This document shows positions 26,881 to 37,130 of a stretch of DNA of 64,000 nt, piece by piece; position 1 is the stretch's first letter, and every line of letters begins with the position of its first letter. The stretch comes from Deltaproteobacteria bacterium (GTDB lineage: Bacteria; Myxococcota_A; Polyangia; JACPQR01). The DNA lies in assembly GCA_016190375.1 (NCBI GenBank), contig JACPQR010000111.1, positions 1 to 64,000 of the forward strand, in the 5' to 3' direction. The notes beneath the pieces were generated by a model. That model was not told the DNA's origin. It made no database searches and saw only the letters and a list, made by a program, of their open reading frames with translations. A program made the translations under genes and the position numbers.

Positions 26881-27055
26881 GCTCGCGCCGCTGGCAGGTT
26901 GACCGGGTCGCTCGTGGCGTTGCCCTCCGGGCACGGCGTCGCGGCGGCCCGTGCCGCCTGGCTACAGGCGACGCGACCCGCCAGGGCAAAGGTGAGGAGT
27001 TCGCCCGTTGACGATGCGGCATGTTTCTTGATACCCGCGAAGCGGGGTGAGGCCG

Positions 27056-28042
27056 ATGTTCAATCGAAGGAACGGGGGCGGCGAGTACCCGCGGCTGGTA
27101 GCGGTCGAGACCACCAGCCGGTGCAACGCGAGCTGCCCGTTCTGTCCGTACAACGTCAAGGTCCGCGACAAGATCGCGATGGCCCAGGACCTGTTCGAGA
27201 AGATCATCGAGGATTGCCGCGAGTTCCCGCTCGAGACGATCGAGCCGTTCCTGAACGGCGAGCCCTTCGTCGATCCCGACATCGTCGGCCGTCTCGAGCA
27301 CATCAAGCGCCGCCTTCCGCGAACGAACCTCGCCGTGTACTCGAACGGCTACGCGCTGACGCCCAAGAGGATCGACCAGCTCGTCGGCATCGGCATCGAC
27401 CACCTGTACATCAGCCTCAACACCCTCGATCCAGACAAGTACCGGGCGATCATGGGGTTCAACCTCGCCCGCACGCTCGACAACATGCGCTATCTGACGG
27501 ACCCCGTCCGCCGGCAGCGGATCGCGCACGAGATCACCTTCCGCATGACTCGGATGGACGACACGACGCTCGCAGAGCAAGACCGGTTCATCGCCTACTG
27601 CAAGGAGCGCGGCGTCCGCTGCTTCATCGTGGGGCTCTTCAACTACAAGGGCGACGTTTCGAGTCACCTGCCGGTCCCGGGCTATCCTTGCGAGCACATC
27701 ACGCGGCTCGACATCCTGTCCGACGGCACGGTCACGCTCTGCTGCCAGGACCAGGAGGGCAAGTACGCCTGGGGCGACGTGCGCAAGGCTTCCGTGCTCG
27801 AGGTCTACCGCGGCGCCGTCGCCACCCGTTACCGCGAGATGCACCGAACCGGACGCCGGGCCCAGATCGAGCCCTGCGGGACCTGCAACCTCTTCTGGCC
27901 CTCCCTGGACGGCATGCCGCTGGCGACCACCGTGAAGGTCGCGGTGCAGGCCGGCCTGTACATGATCCGCCACCGCCCGAGCGGTCGGAAGGCCCCGACT
28001 GCCGATCCCCCGCCCCCGAGGCCGCTGGCGGTCAGCGAGTAG
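27056..28042 (+). CDS. Radical SAM/SPASM domain protein
   Basis: ETTSRCNASCPFCPY cluster motif; SPASM-like DGTVTLCCQDQEGKYAWGDVRK...EPCGTCNLFW. Confidence 0.92.
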   Translation: MFNRRNGGGEYPRLVAVETTSRCNASCPFCPYNVKVRDKIAMAQDLFEKIIEDCREFPLETIEPFLNGEPFVDPDIVGRLEHIKRRLPRTNLAVYSNGYALTPKRIDQLVGIGIDHLYISLNTLDPDKYRAIMGFNLARTLDNMRYLTDPVRRQRIAHEITFRMTRMDDTTLAEQDRFIAYCKERGVRCFIVGLFNYKGDVSSHLPVPGYPCEHITRLDILSDGTVTLCCQDQEGKYAWGDVRKASVLEVYRGAVATRYREMHRTGRRAQIEPCGTCNLFWPSLDGMPLATTVKVAVQAGLYMIRHRPSGRKAPTADPPPPRPLAVSE

Positions 28043-28090
28043 TGCCGTCCCCGCCGTGGGTAGTGGTCGGGTTTGCCCGGAAAAAGAAAC

Positions 28091-28334
28091 AACGAGCCGC
28101 CAAGACGCCAGAGACCACGCGGAGGCACGGACTGGGCATCGGACGTGGACTTTGACTTTGACTTTGACGTGGACCTTGACGGCGACCTGAACGTGGACCT
28201 GGACGTTCCTTCGTTGAAGGGGGCCGGGTCGCGACGCGGCCAGGATCGCCTACGTCCACGTCGTCGTCGCCGTCAAGGTCCACGACCACGCCTACGCTCA
28301 CGTCAACGGCGGTCTGGCGTCTTGGCGGGCCGTT
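28091..28334. repeat. Nested palindromic element with imperfect 22-bp terminal inverted repeats
   Basis: AACGAGCCGCCAAGACGCCAGA (28091-28112) versus reverse complement of 28313-28334 (2 mismatches); internal perfect 19-bp inverted repeat 28168-28186 / 28266-28284. Confidence 0.88.
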
Positions 28335-28377
28335 GATAAATTGACCCCGCTCCCGAGGATGGACACCATCTCGACCA

Positions 28378-29142
28378 GTGCTGGCCGCCGTCTCCACCCG
28401 ACTGGCGCATCCTCTCTGCGGTAGACCGCTCGCGCTGGTCGCGGCGAGCCGGTCCTCGGTCGAGGCGGTGGCCTCTGGTGCGGCCGACGAGCTGACAATC
28501 CTCCCACCGATTCACATCTCCGAGGACGATTCGTACCTCGTCGTCTCGGCCGGCCCGGACGTCTACGGCGAGGCCGGGCTCAGGCGGATCGTGGCCGGCG
28601 GCGTCGGCGTTCGCGGCGAGCTGTCGATTCGCCCAGGAGCCGCCGTCCTCTCGGTCACGGAGCGGTTCCGGATCGTGGAGCTCTTCGATCGAAAGCCGTT
28701 CGACGTGATCGTGCCGGTGCGGCCCGGGTCGGACCTCCTGGGGGATCTCGACCGGATTCCAGTTGCTCCGGCGGCCGAAGGCCGGCTGTTCGGCGCCGGC
28801 GGGCTCGACCGCATCCTGCGAAGCCGCGATCTGGTGGCGAAGAGCTGGGAGCTCCACGTGCCCAAACGTGTTCGAGATACCGGCGCCGGGCAGGCGCCGT
28901 TCCTTGCACGTCCCCAAGCCCGCGTGGGCCGTGCCGGCGGGTTCGAGGGTGGTCGGGATTGGGAACGCGAGGCTGCTGATGCGCCGGATCCGACCTGGGC
29001 CTGGAGCAGGCGAGGATCCAGGGCGGTCAACGTGCACCTGATGGTCTTCGGCGACTACGAGGAGCGCTACGCCCTCATCAATCCCGTGCAGATCCTCTTG
29101 CCCGGCGCTCGGGCCGGACGCCGGGGCGTTCGAGCCGTGTAA
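28378..29142 (+). CDS. Hypothetical protein (possibly decaying)
   Basis: Open frame with GC-rich third positions in its middle (VYGEAGLRRIVAGGVGVRGELSIRPGAAVLSVTERF); the later portion looks less protein-like. Confidence 0.35.
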   Translation: MLAAVSTRLAHPLCGRPLALVAASRSSVEAVASGAADELTILPPIHISEDDSYLVVSAGPDVYGEAGLRRIVAGGVGVRGELSIRPGAAVLSVTERFRIVELFDRKPFDVIVPVRPGSDLLGDLDRIPVAPAAEGRLFGAGGLDRILRSRDLVAKSWELHVPKRVRDTGAGQAPFLARPQARVGRAGGFEGGRDWEREAADAPDPTWAWSRRGSRAVNVHLMVFGDYEERYALINPVQILLPGARAGRRGVRAV

Positions 29143-29231
29143 TTCGCCGCCGCCCCTGGAACATCTTCTGGAGGACGCTCTCGGGTTGTCGCCAGACCCT
29201 CCGACGCCGTATATAAATCTGTTCTTCGACG

Positions 29232-30329
<1,098 letters not shown>

Positions 30330-30345
30330 GGACGGGGCGGCGACG

Positions 30346-31194
30346 GTGGAGGTCGGCACGCTATACCTGGTCGCCACCCCGATCGGGAACCTGGAGGACC
30401 TGTCGGAGCGTGCGCGGCGCGTCCTGTCCTGTGCGGATCTGATCGCCGCCGAGGACACCCGGGTGACCCGCAAGCTGCTGTCGCACCTGGGCGTGCACCG
30501 CCCCCTCGTCTCGCTCCACGCGCACTCGAGCCCGGCGAGGATCGCGGCCTTGATCGAGCGCCTCGGCTCAGGGCAATCGCTCGCGGTCGTGACGGACGCG
30601 GGCGCCCCGGGCGTCTCCGATCCGGGGGCCGAGATCGTGGCCGCGGCGGCGCAGGGTGGCTTCCCGGTGGTGCCGGTCCCGGGCCCCAGCGCGGTCACGA
30701 CCGCGGTCATGGCGGCGGGCATCCCCTCGCGCGGGTTTCACTTCGTCGGTTTCCTGCCGCGTGCCGCCTCGAAGCGGCGGCGGGAGCTCGAGGCGCTGCG
30801 GACGGAGCCGTGCGCGATCGTCCTGTTCGAAGCACCGGACCGTACCCAGGCGCTTCTCCGGCTCGCCGCAGAGGTCCTCGGCGCCGACCGGCCAGCGGCG
30901 GTCTGCCGCGAGCTGACCAAGCTGCACGAGCAGATCGTCCGCGGGCCGCTCGGCGGGCTCGCCACCTCGGCGATTCCAGCGCGCGGCGAGGTGACGGTGG
31001 TCATCGGTCCGGGTGAACGGGCGCCCGTGCGTGCCGAGCCGGCAACGGTCGAGGACCGGATCGCCGAGCTGCTCGACGAGGGGCTGTCGGTCCGTGATGC
31101 CGCGGACCGGGCCGCCGCGGAGCTCGGCGTCGGTCGGTCCCAGGCCTACCGGGTCGCGCTGGCCCAGAGATCAGGGGCCGAGCGCCGGACGTGA
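30346..31194 (+). CDS. rsmI: 16S rRNA (cytidine(1402)-2'-O)-methyltransferase
   Basis: GTLYLVATPIGNLEDLSERARRVL, IAAEDTRVTRKLLSHLG, VVTDAGAPGVSDPGAEIV, GPSAVTTAVMAAGIPS, FYEAPDR-like LFEAPDR. Confidence 0.95.
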   Translation: MEVGTLYLVATPIGNLEDLSERARRVLSCADLIAAEDTRVTRKLLSHLGVHRPLVSLHAHSSPARIAALIERLGSGQSLAVVTDAGAPGVSDPGAEIVAAAAQGGFPVVPVPGPSAVTTAVMAAGIPSRGFHFVGFLPRAASKRRRELEALRTEPCAIVLFEAPDRTQALLRLAAEVLGADRPAAVCRELTKLHEQIVRGPLGGLATSAIPARGEVTVVIGPGERAPVRAEPATVEDRIAELLDEGLSVRDAADRAAAELGVGRSQAYRVALAQRSGAERRT

Positions 31195-31197
31195 TTT

Positions 31198-32943
31198 ATG
31201 GGGCGAAGCGCGGTAGCTTTGCCTTCGGTGCGTACGGTCCCGCCGGCCCTGCCGATTGTCCTCCTCGTCCTCGTCTGCCTCGGCTGCGGGATGGACGAGC
31301 GTCTCGGTTCCGGTCCGGCGCTGAGGATTCGCACCGCGGGCGCGATGGGGCCGACGGCGGGGCTGCCCGGGGACGTCGACCGCGTCGTCGTGCAGATCCT
31401 CGACCAGAGCACCGATGAGCCGCCTGGCAGGGTCGAGCTCACCCGCGAGGAGCTGACGGACGACACCGCGTGGGGAGTGATCGGGGTCCCCACGGGACGG
31501 CCCATCGAGCTTCGCGTCCTGGGGCTCGCTACCGAGGAGGTGCTGTACACGGGCGTGGTTGGGCCGTTCACCCTCGCGGCTGGCGAGCGACGCTACGTCG
31601 ACCTTCTCCTGGTCCCGGCGGGCGCCGTCACGGCCGTGGGGAGGCTGCCCTCTGCTCGGGCGATGCACACCGCGACGACCCTGGCGGACGGACGGATCCT
31701 CATCGCGGGCGGAGTCGAGTCCGCGCAGCCCATCGCCTGCGATGGCCAGCCCGACGGGTCGGTCTGCTACTCGCTGGTCGCCTCGTCCCGCGCCTGGTTG
31801 TACGACCCGGCGACCGGGCTCGTCCTCGAGACCAGGGGCTCGATGTGGGCCGCTCGCGCGGGACACTCCGCGACGCTCTTGCCCGACGGTCGTGTGCTCA
31901 TGGCGGGGGGGTTCTCGAGCGGCGAGCTGGTGCTGTTGGCGGTGGAGGGGGGAGTCGTGCCGCGCCTCGAGGCGACCGCCGAGGCCGCGCTGGCGAGCAC
32001 CGAGGTGTTCGACCCTGCAGAGAACCCCGAGGAGGAGGACCTGGAGGCCGATGGGGATCCCGGCCGCGGCGGGTTCTCGGCGGGCGGGCAGGATCTCGCG
32101 TTCGGCAGGTTCCACCACACGGCGACCCTGGTCCCGGGGACCTCGGCGGTCCTCCTCGCGGGCGGCCGCGGCGCCGGCTCGAGCGATACCGTGGAGGTCT
32201 GGAACGCGGGGATCACCTCGGGCCAGCAGGCCCTCTCGATTCCCCGGATCGCCCACGCCGCCGCGCCCTCGGCCGACGGAGTCTGGCTGATCGGCGGGGC
32301 TGCCGGAGCGGTCCGTAACTCCCAGGTCGTCGAGATCTACTCGGCTTCGGGCGAGGACGGCCTGGGCACCATCGGGCCCGTTCCGCGCGAGGTCCTCACC
32401 GAGTTCCCCGACGACGCCACCCTGCCCGCGGCAAACGCCGGGCTCAACCTGGTGGGCGCGGGCGCGGTGTCGCTCGCCGATCGCCGCTACGCTCTGGTGA
32501 TCGGATGGCTCGGCCCCCTGTGCGAGGGCGACCAGCCGGCTTGGGCCGGCGAGGTGTGCGGCCCCGCGAACCGCTCCTTCGCGATCGACATGGAGACCGG
32601 CCGTGTGACGCAGCCCGTTGGCGCCGGGAGCGCGAACCACGCGTTCGCGTCGGTCGTGCAGGCACCCGACGGCGGCGTCTTCGTCGCTGGCGGGCTCGAG
32701 GACCTGTCGCGCGCGACGACGCCCAGCGTGCAGCGCTTCACCGGAACGGTGGACGATTCGGGAATGCCGGCGGTAGACGACGGCTTCGCGCTCGGTCTCG
32801 GAGAAGGGCGAATGATGCTGGCCGCCGCGGCCCAGACGGACGGCACGCTCGTCGTCACCGGAGGCCTCTCGTTCGAAGGAGAGACGGCGGTGCTGTCGGA
32901 TCTGGTCGAGGTGGTCAACCCGCCGCGATTCGACGAGGAGTAG
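31198..32943 (+). CDS. Kelch-repeat lipoprotein
   Basis: Lipobox LVCLGCGMDE; repeated ATTLADGRILIAGG, ATLLPDGRVLMAGGF, HHTATLVPGTSAVLLAGG, GGVFVAGGLED. Confidence 0.85.
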   Translation: MGRSAVALPSVRTVPPALPIVLLVLVCLGCGMDERLGSGPALRIRTAGAMGPTAGLPGDVDRVVVQILDQSTDEPPGRVELTREELTDDTAWGVIGVPTGRPIELRVLGLATEEVLYTGVVGPFTLAAGERRYVDLLLVPAGAVTAVGRLPSARAMHTATTLADGRILIAGGVESAQPIACDGQPDGSVCYSLVASSRAWLYDPATGLVLETRGSMWAARAGHSATLLPDGRVLMAGGFSSGELVLLAVEGGVVPRLEATAEAALASTEVFDPAENPEEEDLEADGDPGRGGFSAGGQDLAFGRFHHTATLVPGTSAVLLAGGRGAGSSDTVEVWNAGITSGQQALSIPRIAHAAAPSADGVWLIGGAAGAVRNSQVVEIYSASGEDGLGTIGPVPREVLTEFPDDATLPAANAGLNLVGAGAVSLADRRYALVIGWLGPLCEGDQPAWAGEVCGPANRSFAIDMETGRVTQPVGAGSANHAFASVVQAPDGGVFVAGGLEDLSRATTPSVQRFTGTVDDSGMPAVDDGFALGLGEGRMMLAAAAQTDGTLVVTGGLSFEGETAVLSDLVEVVNPPRFDEE

Positions 32944-32999
32944 TTCGCAAAACGCGCGGTTGTCCCGGGAAACGCCGTAGTTACCAATAGTTGCGGGCC

Positions 33000-33013
33000 G
33001 GGTGCGTGTCCCC
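33000..33013 (-). repeat. GGGGACACGCACCC motif copy
   Basis: On the minus strand immediately 3' of the stop of the 33015-34352 gene. Confidence 0.75.
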
Positions 33014-33014
33014 T

Positions 33015-34352
33015 CTAGAACATCGCGGTGCCGGTCGCGAAGAAGGTGAAGATCGTCGACTCCTCGACGCGGAACCGGTGCCCAGGGAGATCGATCACCG
33101 GACGGTGATCGGGATTCGGCGCTCCACGGGTGCAGGGCGCCTGCGCGACCGCGACGTCGGCGTCGGGGTTGCAGGCGTCCGTGAAGGTGATCCCGTGCTC
33201 CTGATCGTGGGCGAGGATCGCGCCGAGGTTGAACTTCACGTAGCGCGCGGCCTGGACGTTCAGGCTGAGCCTGCCGGCGAACGTGCCGTAGTTCTCGACG
33301 TCCGTCATCCCGTTGAACTCCTGACCTGACTTGTTCGGCTGGAGGATCTGGGGATGCTGGCTCGTGCCCAGGGCGTCGAAGAGCTCCGAGTAGTTGCGAC
33401 CCTCGCTGTTGAAGGTGCCGCTGGCGCGAAGGTCGATCGAGAAGCGCTGGAAGCTCTGAGCGTTCTCCCAGGGGACGATCTCGGCGCCGAAGAGCATCGC
33501 GCCGACGATGGGCGGCAGGGTGTTCAGGCGGCCCTTGAACTCGTCGGCGTCGGGGAAGAGCGAGTCGCCCTTCGGGATCTCGATCGAGAACCGCACGCCC
33601 AGGTACGGCTCGAGATAGCGGTACCGGTGCGAGAACGAGCTAGATGCTGCGAGGAGCACGGTTCCGCGGCTGATGCCGCCGTCCTCGTCCTCGGTCGCGG
33701 CCTCGAGCTGCGAGCCGATCCCGAAGGCCGCCTCGACGCCGAGCACCCAGTTCGGCTTCGTGTCGTCGCGCTCCTGGCTGAGGATCCCCCAGTCGAGACC
33801 GAGCGAGAAGGAGTCGACCCCGCTCCTCTCCGGCGACTTGAACGGCAGGTCGAACAGGCAGGTCTCGGGGTCGGCGCCGCCCGTGCCGCAGTCTCGCCTG
33901 AGCTGCCCCTGCTCGGCGGTGACGGCATCGTCCAGCTTCAGCTCACGCGTGTCCGAGAGCACGAGCGGCCAGCGGGTCCAGAGCTGCAGGTCGTGATAGA
34001 GGCCAATCGCGCCCGAGATGACGAGGGTGTTCGTGAGCTGCGAGTATCGGGCGAGGTCGACGTAATCGATGTAGCCGTCCTCGGAGACGCCGGGGTTGTT
34101 GGACTCTCGGCGAACCTTGCCTCGGCGCAAGGTGCGTTCGTACCCGATCGAGACATTGAGGTCGAACGGGTCGTCTTCGTCGAAGGCGTCGATCACGTTC
34201 GTGAACTCCGCCGGTTGCAGATAACGGCCGAGCGCTCCGCCGTCCGTGCTGACAAGCGGTGCGGAGACCTCCTCGTCCTGCGCGGCCGCGAGGCCCGGGA
34301 CCAGGAGGAGCCCGCAGGCGAGTGCGAAAAGTCGAATCCGGATGGGCTCCAA
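33015..34352 (-). CDS. Outer-membrane beta-barrel-like hypothetical protein
   Basis: Signal peptide ALACGLLLVPGLAAAQ; long alternating pattern; terminal Phe (ATGTAMF). Confidence 0.65.
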   Translation of the reverse strand: MEPIRIRLFALACGLLLVPGLAAAQDEEVSAPLVSTDGGALGRYLQPAEFTNVIDAFDEDDPFDLNVSIGYERTLRRGKVRRESNNPGVSEDGYIDYVDLARYSQLTNTLVISGAIGLYHDLQLWTRWPLVLSDTRELKLDDAVTAEQGQLRRDCGTGGADPETCLFDLPFKSPERSGVDSFSLGLDWGILSQERDDTKPNWVLGVEAAFGIGSQLEAATEDEDGGISRGTVLLAASSSFSHRYRYLEPYLGVRFSIEIPKGDSLFPDADEFKGRLNTLPPIVGAMLFGAEIVPWENAQSFQRFSIDLRASGTFNSEGRNYSELFDALGTSQHPQILQPNKSGQEFNGMTDVENYGTFAGRLSLNVQAARYVKFNLGAILAHDQEHGITFTDACNPDADVAVAQAPCTRGAPNPDHRPVIDLPGHRFRVEESTIFTFFATGTAMF

Positions 34353-34415
34353 AGTGATGCGAGGCTATCCGGGACCGTCCCGCAAGGTCAAGAATTACCG
34401 GCGCGGTATCGGGGC

Positions 34416-37130
34416 TCAGCAGTCCGGGTCCGCGGCGTCGACGTCCCCGTCGCAGTCGTCGTCGAAGCCGTTGTCGCAGATCTCGTCGGGGGGCTCGCAA
34501 TCGTCCCACTCGCAGTCGTTGTCGCAGCGCCGCGTGCCCACGGTGTTGCAGCTCGTCCGGCAGCCCCGGGACGTCCCTCGGCAGCACTCCATGTCGCCTC
34601 CGCCGTCGTCGCAGAGTCCGTTGCAGTCGTCGTCCTGACCGTTGCACGACTCCTCGATGCCTCCGTCGTAGGAGCAACAGCCCTGCGGGTCCATCCCGTC
34701 CATCTGCCCGTCGCAGTCGTCGTCCAGGCCGTTGCCGCACTGCTCGGTCACGGCGCAGCACGCTGACCAGAGACATGCGGCCATGCAGGTCTGGGTGCCC
34801 AGGACGGGGTCTCCTCCTCCTACGACGGAGCACTCGCGCAGATCGACTCCGGCGCAGCACTGCCGGCCGCCGCCCTCGTCGCAGTTGTCGTCGCAGTCGT
34901 CGTCGCGCCCGTTGCAGATCTCGACGGGCTCGGAGCAGTTGCCTCCGATCAGCTGGCACTGGGCGTTGCACACGCCGATGCCGAGCGTGTTGCAATCGGT
35001 CAAGCACGCCGTCCCGGCGGCGCCGGCGCAGCACGTGAACCCGTCGTCGCACCTGCCATCGCAGTCGTCGTCCTGTCCGTTGCAGATCTCGTTCGGGGGG
35101 ACGCAGGCGCCGGGCGTGCATGCGTTCGTGCAGGTGCTCGTGCCCGTGGTGTCGCACGCCGTCTGGCAGCCGGTAGCCGCGCCGGCGCAGCACTGGGAGG
35201 TCTCGTCGCACTGCCCATCGCAGTCGTCGTCGTCGCCGTTGCAGATCTCGGCTGGCGCCACGCAGCTTCCCCAGGTACAGGAGCCGGAGCAAGTCCGCGT
35301 CCCGGCGGAGAGGCAGCCCGTCACGCACGCCTCGGAGCTGCCCTGCACGCAATCGAAGACGTCGTCGGGCCCCAGGGCGCAGTCGTCGTCCTCGCCGTTG
35401 CAGATCTCGAGCGGTGGCGCGCAGGACCCCCACTCGCAGGCGTCGGAGCAGGTGCGCTCTCCGCTCGACCCGCAGGCCGTCGTGCACGGCTCCACCTCTG
35501 CCTGCGGGCAGTCGAAGCCGTTGTCAGGCTCGAGATCGCAGTCGTCGTCCAGGCCGTTGCACGCCTCGTCCGGCGGATCGCACGCCGTCCACTCTCCCGC
35601 GACGCACTGCCTCGTCCCGGTCGTACCGCAGGACGTCAGGCAATCGGTCGGGTCGGCGGGGTCGCAGTCGCAGCCCTCGTCGACCTCGTCGTCGCAGTCG
35701 TCGTCGACGCCATTGCAGTCCTCGGGCGGGGCGTCGCAGCCTCCCCAGGCGCAGTCCACGCTGCAGGTCCTCGTGCCCGTCGAGCCGCAGCCCGTCTCGC
35801 AGGCAAGGGCGGTGCCCCGAGCGCACTCGAGACCGTCGTCGGCCGTGCCGCTGCAGTCGTCGTCCGCGCCGTTGCAGATCTCCTCGGCCTCGGGGCTGAC
35901 GAGGGCGTCGCCGTCGTCGCAGTCGTCTCCCCCGCAGGCGAGGTCGCCATGGCCATCGGCGTCGGCGTCGCGCGGCGACCCGGAGCAGCCGCCTGGGTCG
36001 ACGCAGGCATCCACGGTGCAATCGCTGCCGTCGTCGCAGTCGGGCGGTGGGCCGTCCTCGCACCCGAGCGCGCTACAGACCTCGTCGCCGCTGCAGAACG
36101 ACCCGTCCGCGCATTCGACGTGTGATGGAGCGTGGGCGCAGGCGTCGGACCCGACGTCGCACGAGTCGATCGTGCAGTCGACGCCGTCGGAGCAGCTCGG
36201 CGGTGGCTGATCCTGGCAGGCTCCGTCCGCGTCGCAGTACTCCGCGCCGCTGCAGAAGAAGCCGTCGTCGCAGGGCTCGAAGCCGCCCGCCTCGCAGAAT
36301 CCCGTTTTTCCGCAGGTCTCGACGCCGTTGCAGCCGTCGCCGTCGTCGCAGTCGGCCGGCTCGGAGCAGGGGACCGCCTCGCAGAGGAAGCCCGCGCCGC
36401 CGTCGTGGCAGAGCTCCCCGGGTCCGCACGAGCCGTGGTCGGCGTGGCGCAGGCACTCGTCCTCGGCCTCGACGCACTGGTCGACCGTGCAATCGACGCC
36501 GTCGTCGCAGGGAGGCGTCCCCGGCTCGCAGCCGTTCGTGGCGTCGCAGGACTCGACCCCGTTGCAGTGTTCGCCGTCGCTGCACGCGGCGTCGCTCGGG
36601 TCGTGGACGCACTCGTCCTCCTCGGGGTCGCAGGAGTCCAGGGTGCAGTCCACTCCGTCCGAGCAATCGGGCACGGGACCGGGCTGGCAGCCACCCTCGG
36701 GATCGCAGGTCTCGGCGCCGTTGCAGAAGCGGCCGTCGTCGCATTCGAGGGCGTCGCCGGGCAGGCAGACGTTCCGTTCGCAGCGCTCCTCACCGTCGCA
36801 CACGGTCGCGTCCTGGCAGTCCGCGGCCGACTCGCAGGGACGTCTGGGGATGCAGCCGGTGTCCGCGAGGCACAGCTCGTCGACTTCGCACAGCTCGTCG
36901 TCCGCGAAGTGGGTGCAGACCCCATCATCGGGGCAGAGGTCGGCAGTGCAGTCGATGCCGTCGTGGCAATCCGTGTCCGAGCCGCAACCTCCGTCGGGCG
37001 ACCCGTCGATGCCCGCATCATCAGCGCCTTCGAGCAGTGATGGGTCCGGGTTCGCGATCGCGCCGCAGATGCATCCCGGCTGGATCGCCGCGACCAGTGA
37101 GAGGATCAGAATCCGAGCGCGAGGTTCCAT
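34416..37130 (-). CDS. Cys-rich repeat lipoprotein: DGVDCTxDxC array followed by MopE-type CNGxDDDCDG array
   Basis: MEPRARILILSLVAAIQPGCICG signal; many CxDG(V/I)DCT repeats then repeated EICNGxDDDCDG interleaved with TGTRTCSxxCxWGSC. Confidence 0.88.
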   Translation of the reverse strand: MEPRARILILSLVAAIQPGCICGAIANPDPSLLEGADDAGIDGSPDGGCGSDTDCHDGIDCTADLCPDDGVCTHFADDELCEVDELCLADTGCIPRRPCESAADCQDATVCDGEERCERNVCLPGDALECDDGRFCNGAETCDPEGGCQPGPVPDCSDGVDCTLDSCDPEEDECVHDPSDAACSDGEHCNGVESCDATNGCEPGTPPCDDGVDCTVDQCVEAEDECLRHADHGSCGPGELCHDGGAGFLCEAVPCSEPADCDDGDGCNGVETCGKTGFCEAGGFEPCDDGFFCSGAEYCDADGACQDQPPPSCSDGVDCTIDSCDVGSDACAHAPSHVECADGSFCSGDEVCSALGCEDGPPPDCDDGSDCTVDACVDPGGCSGSPRDADADGHGDLACGGDDCDDGDALVSPEAEEICNGADDDCSGTADDGLECARGTALACETGCGSTGTRTCSVDCAWGGCDAPPEDCNGVDDDCDDEVDEGCDCDPADPTDCLTSCGTTGTRQCVAGEWTACDPPDEACNGLDDDCDLEPDNGFDCPQAEVEPCTTACGSSGERTCSDACEWGSCAPPLEICNGEDDDCALGPDDVFDCVQGSSEACVTGCLSAGTRTCSGSCTWGSCVAPAEICNGDDDDCDGQCDETSQCCAGAATGCQTACDTTGTSTCTNACTPGACVPPNEICNGQDDDCDGRCDDGFTCCAGAAGTACLTDCNTLGIGVCNAQCQLIGGNCSEPVEICNGRDDDCDDNCDEGGGRQCCAGVDLRECSVVGGGDPVLGTQTCMAACLWSACCAVTEQCGNGLDDDCDGQMDGMDPQGCCSYDGGIEESCNGQDDDCNGLCDDGGGDMECCRGTSRGCRTSCNTVGTRRCDNDCEWDDCEPPDEICDNGFDDDCDGDVDAADPDC

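Noticed and set aside
26881-27055. Gap upstream of the radical SAM gene examined for a precursor peptide (RiPP)
   Set aside because: No small ORF with a leader/core pattern could be supported; this SPASM-like protein is not called a RiPP maturase.
28073-28336. 87-aa ORF MPGKRNNEPPRRQ...DVDFDFDFDVDLDGD
   Set aside because: Lies entirely within the palindromic element; the Asp-alternating peptide is a by-product of the hexamer DNA repeat.
34430-36900. Regular gttgcagatctc / cagtcgtcgtc repeats suggesting a non-coding array
   Set aside because: Explained by the Cys-rich MopE repeat protein on the minus strand.
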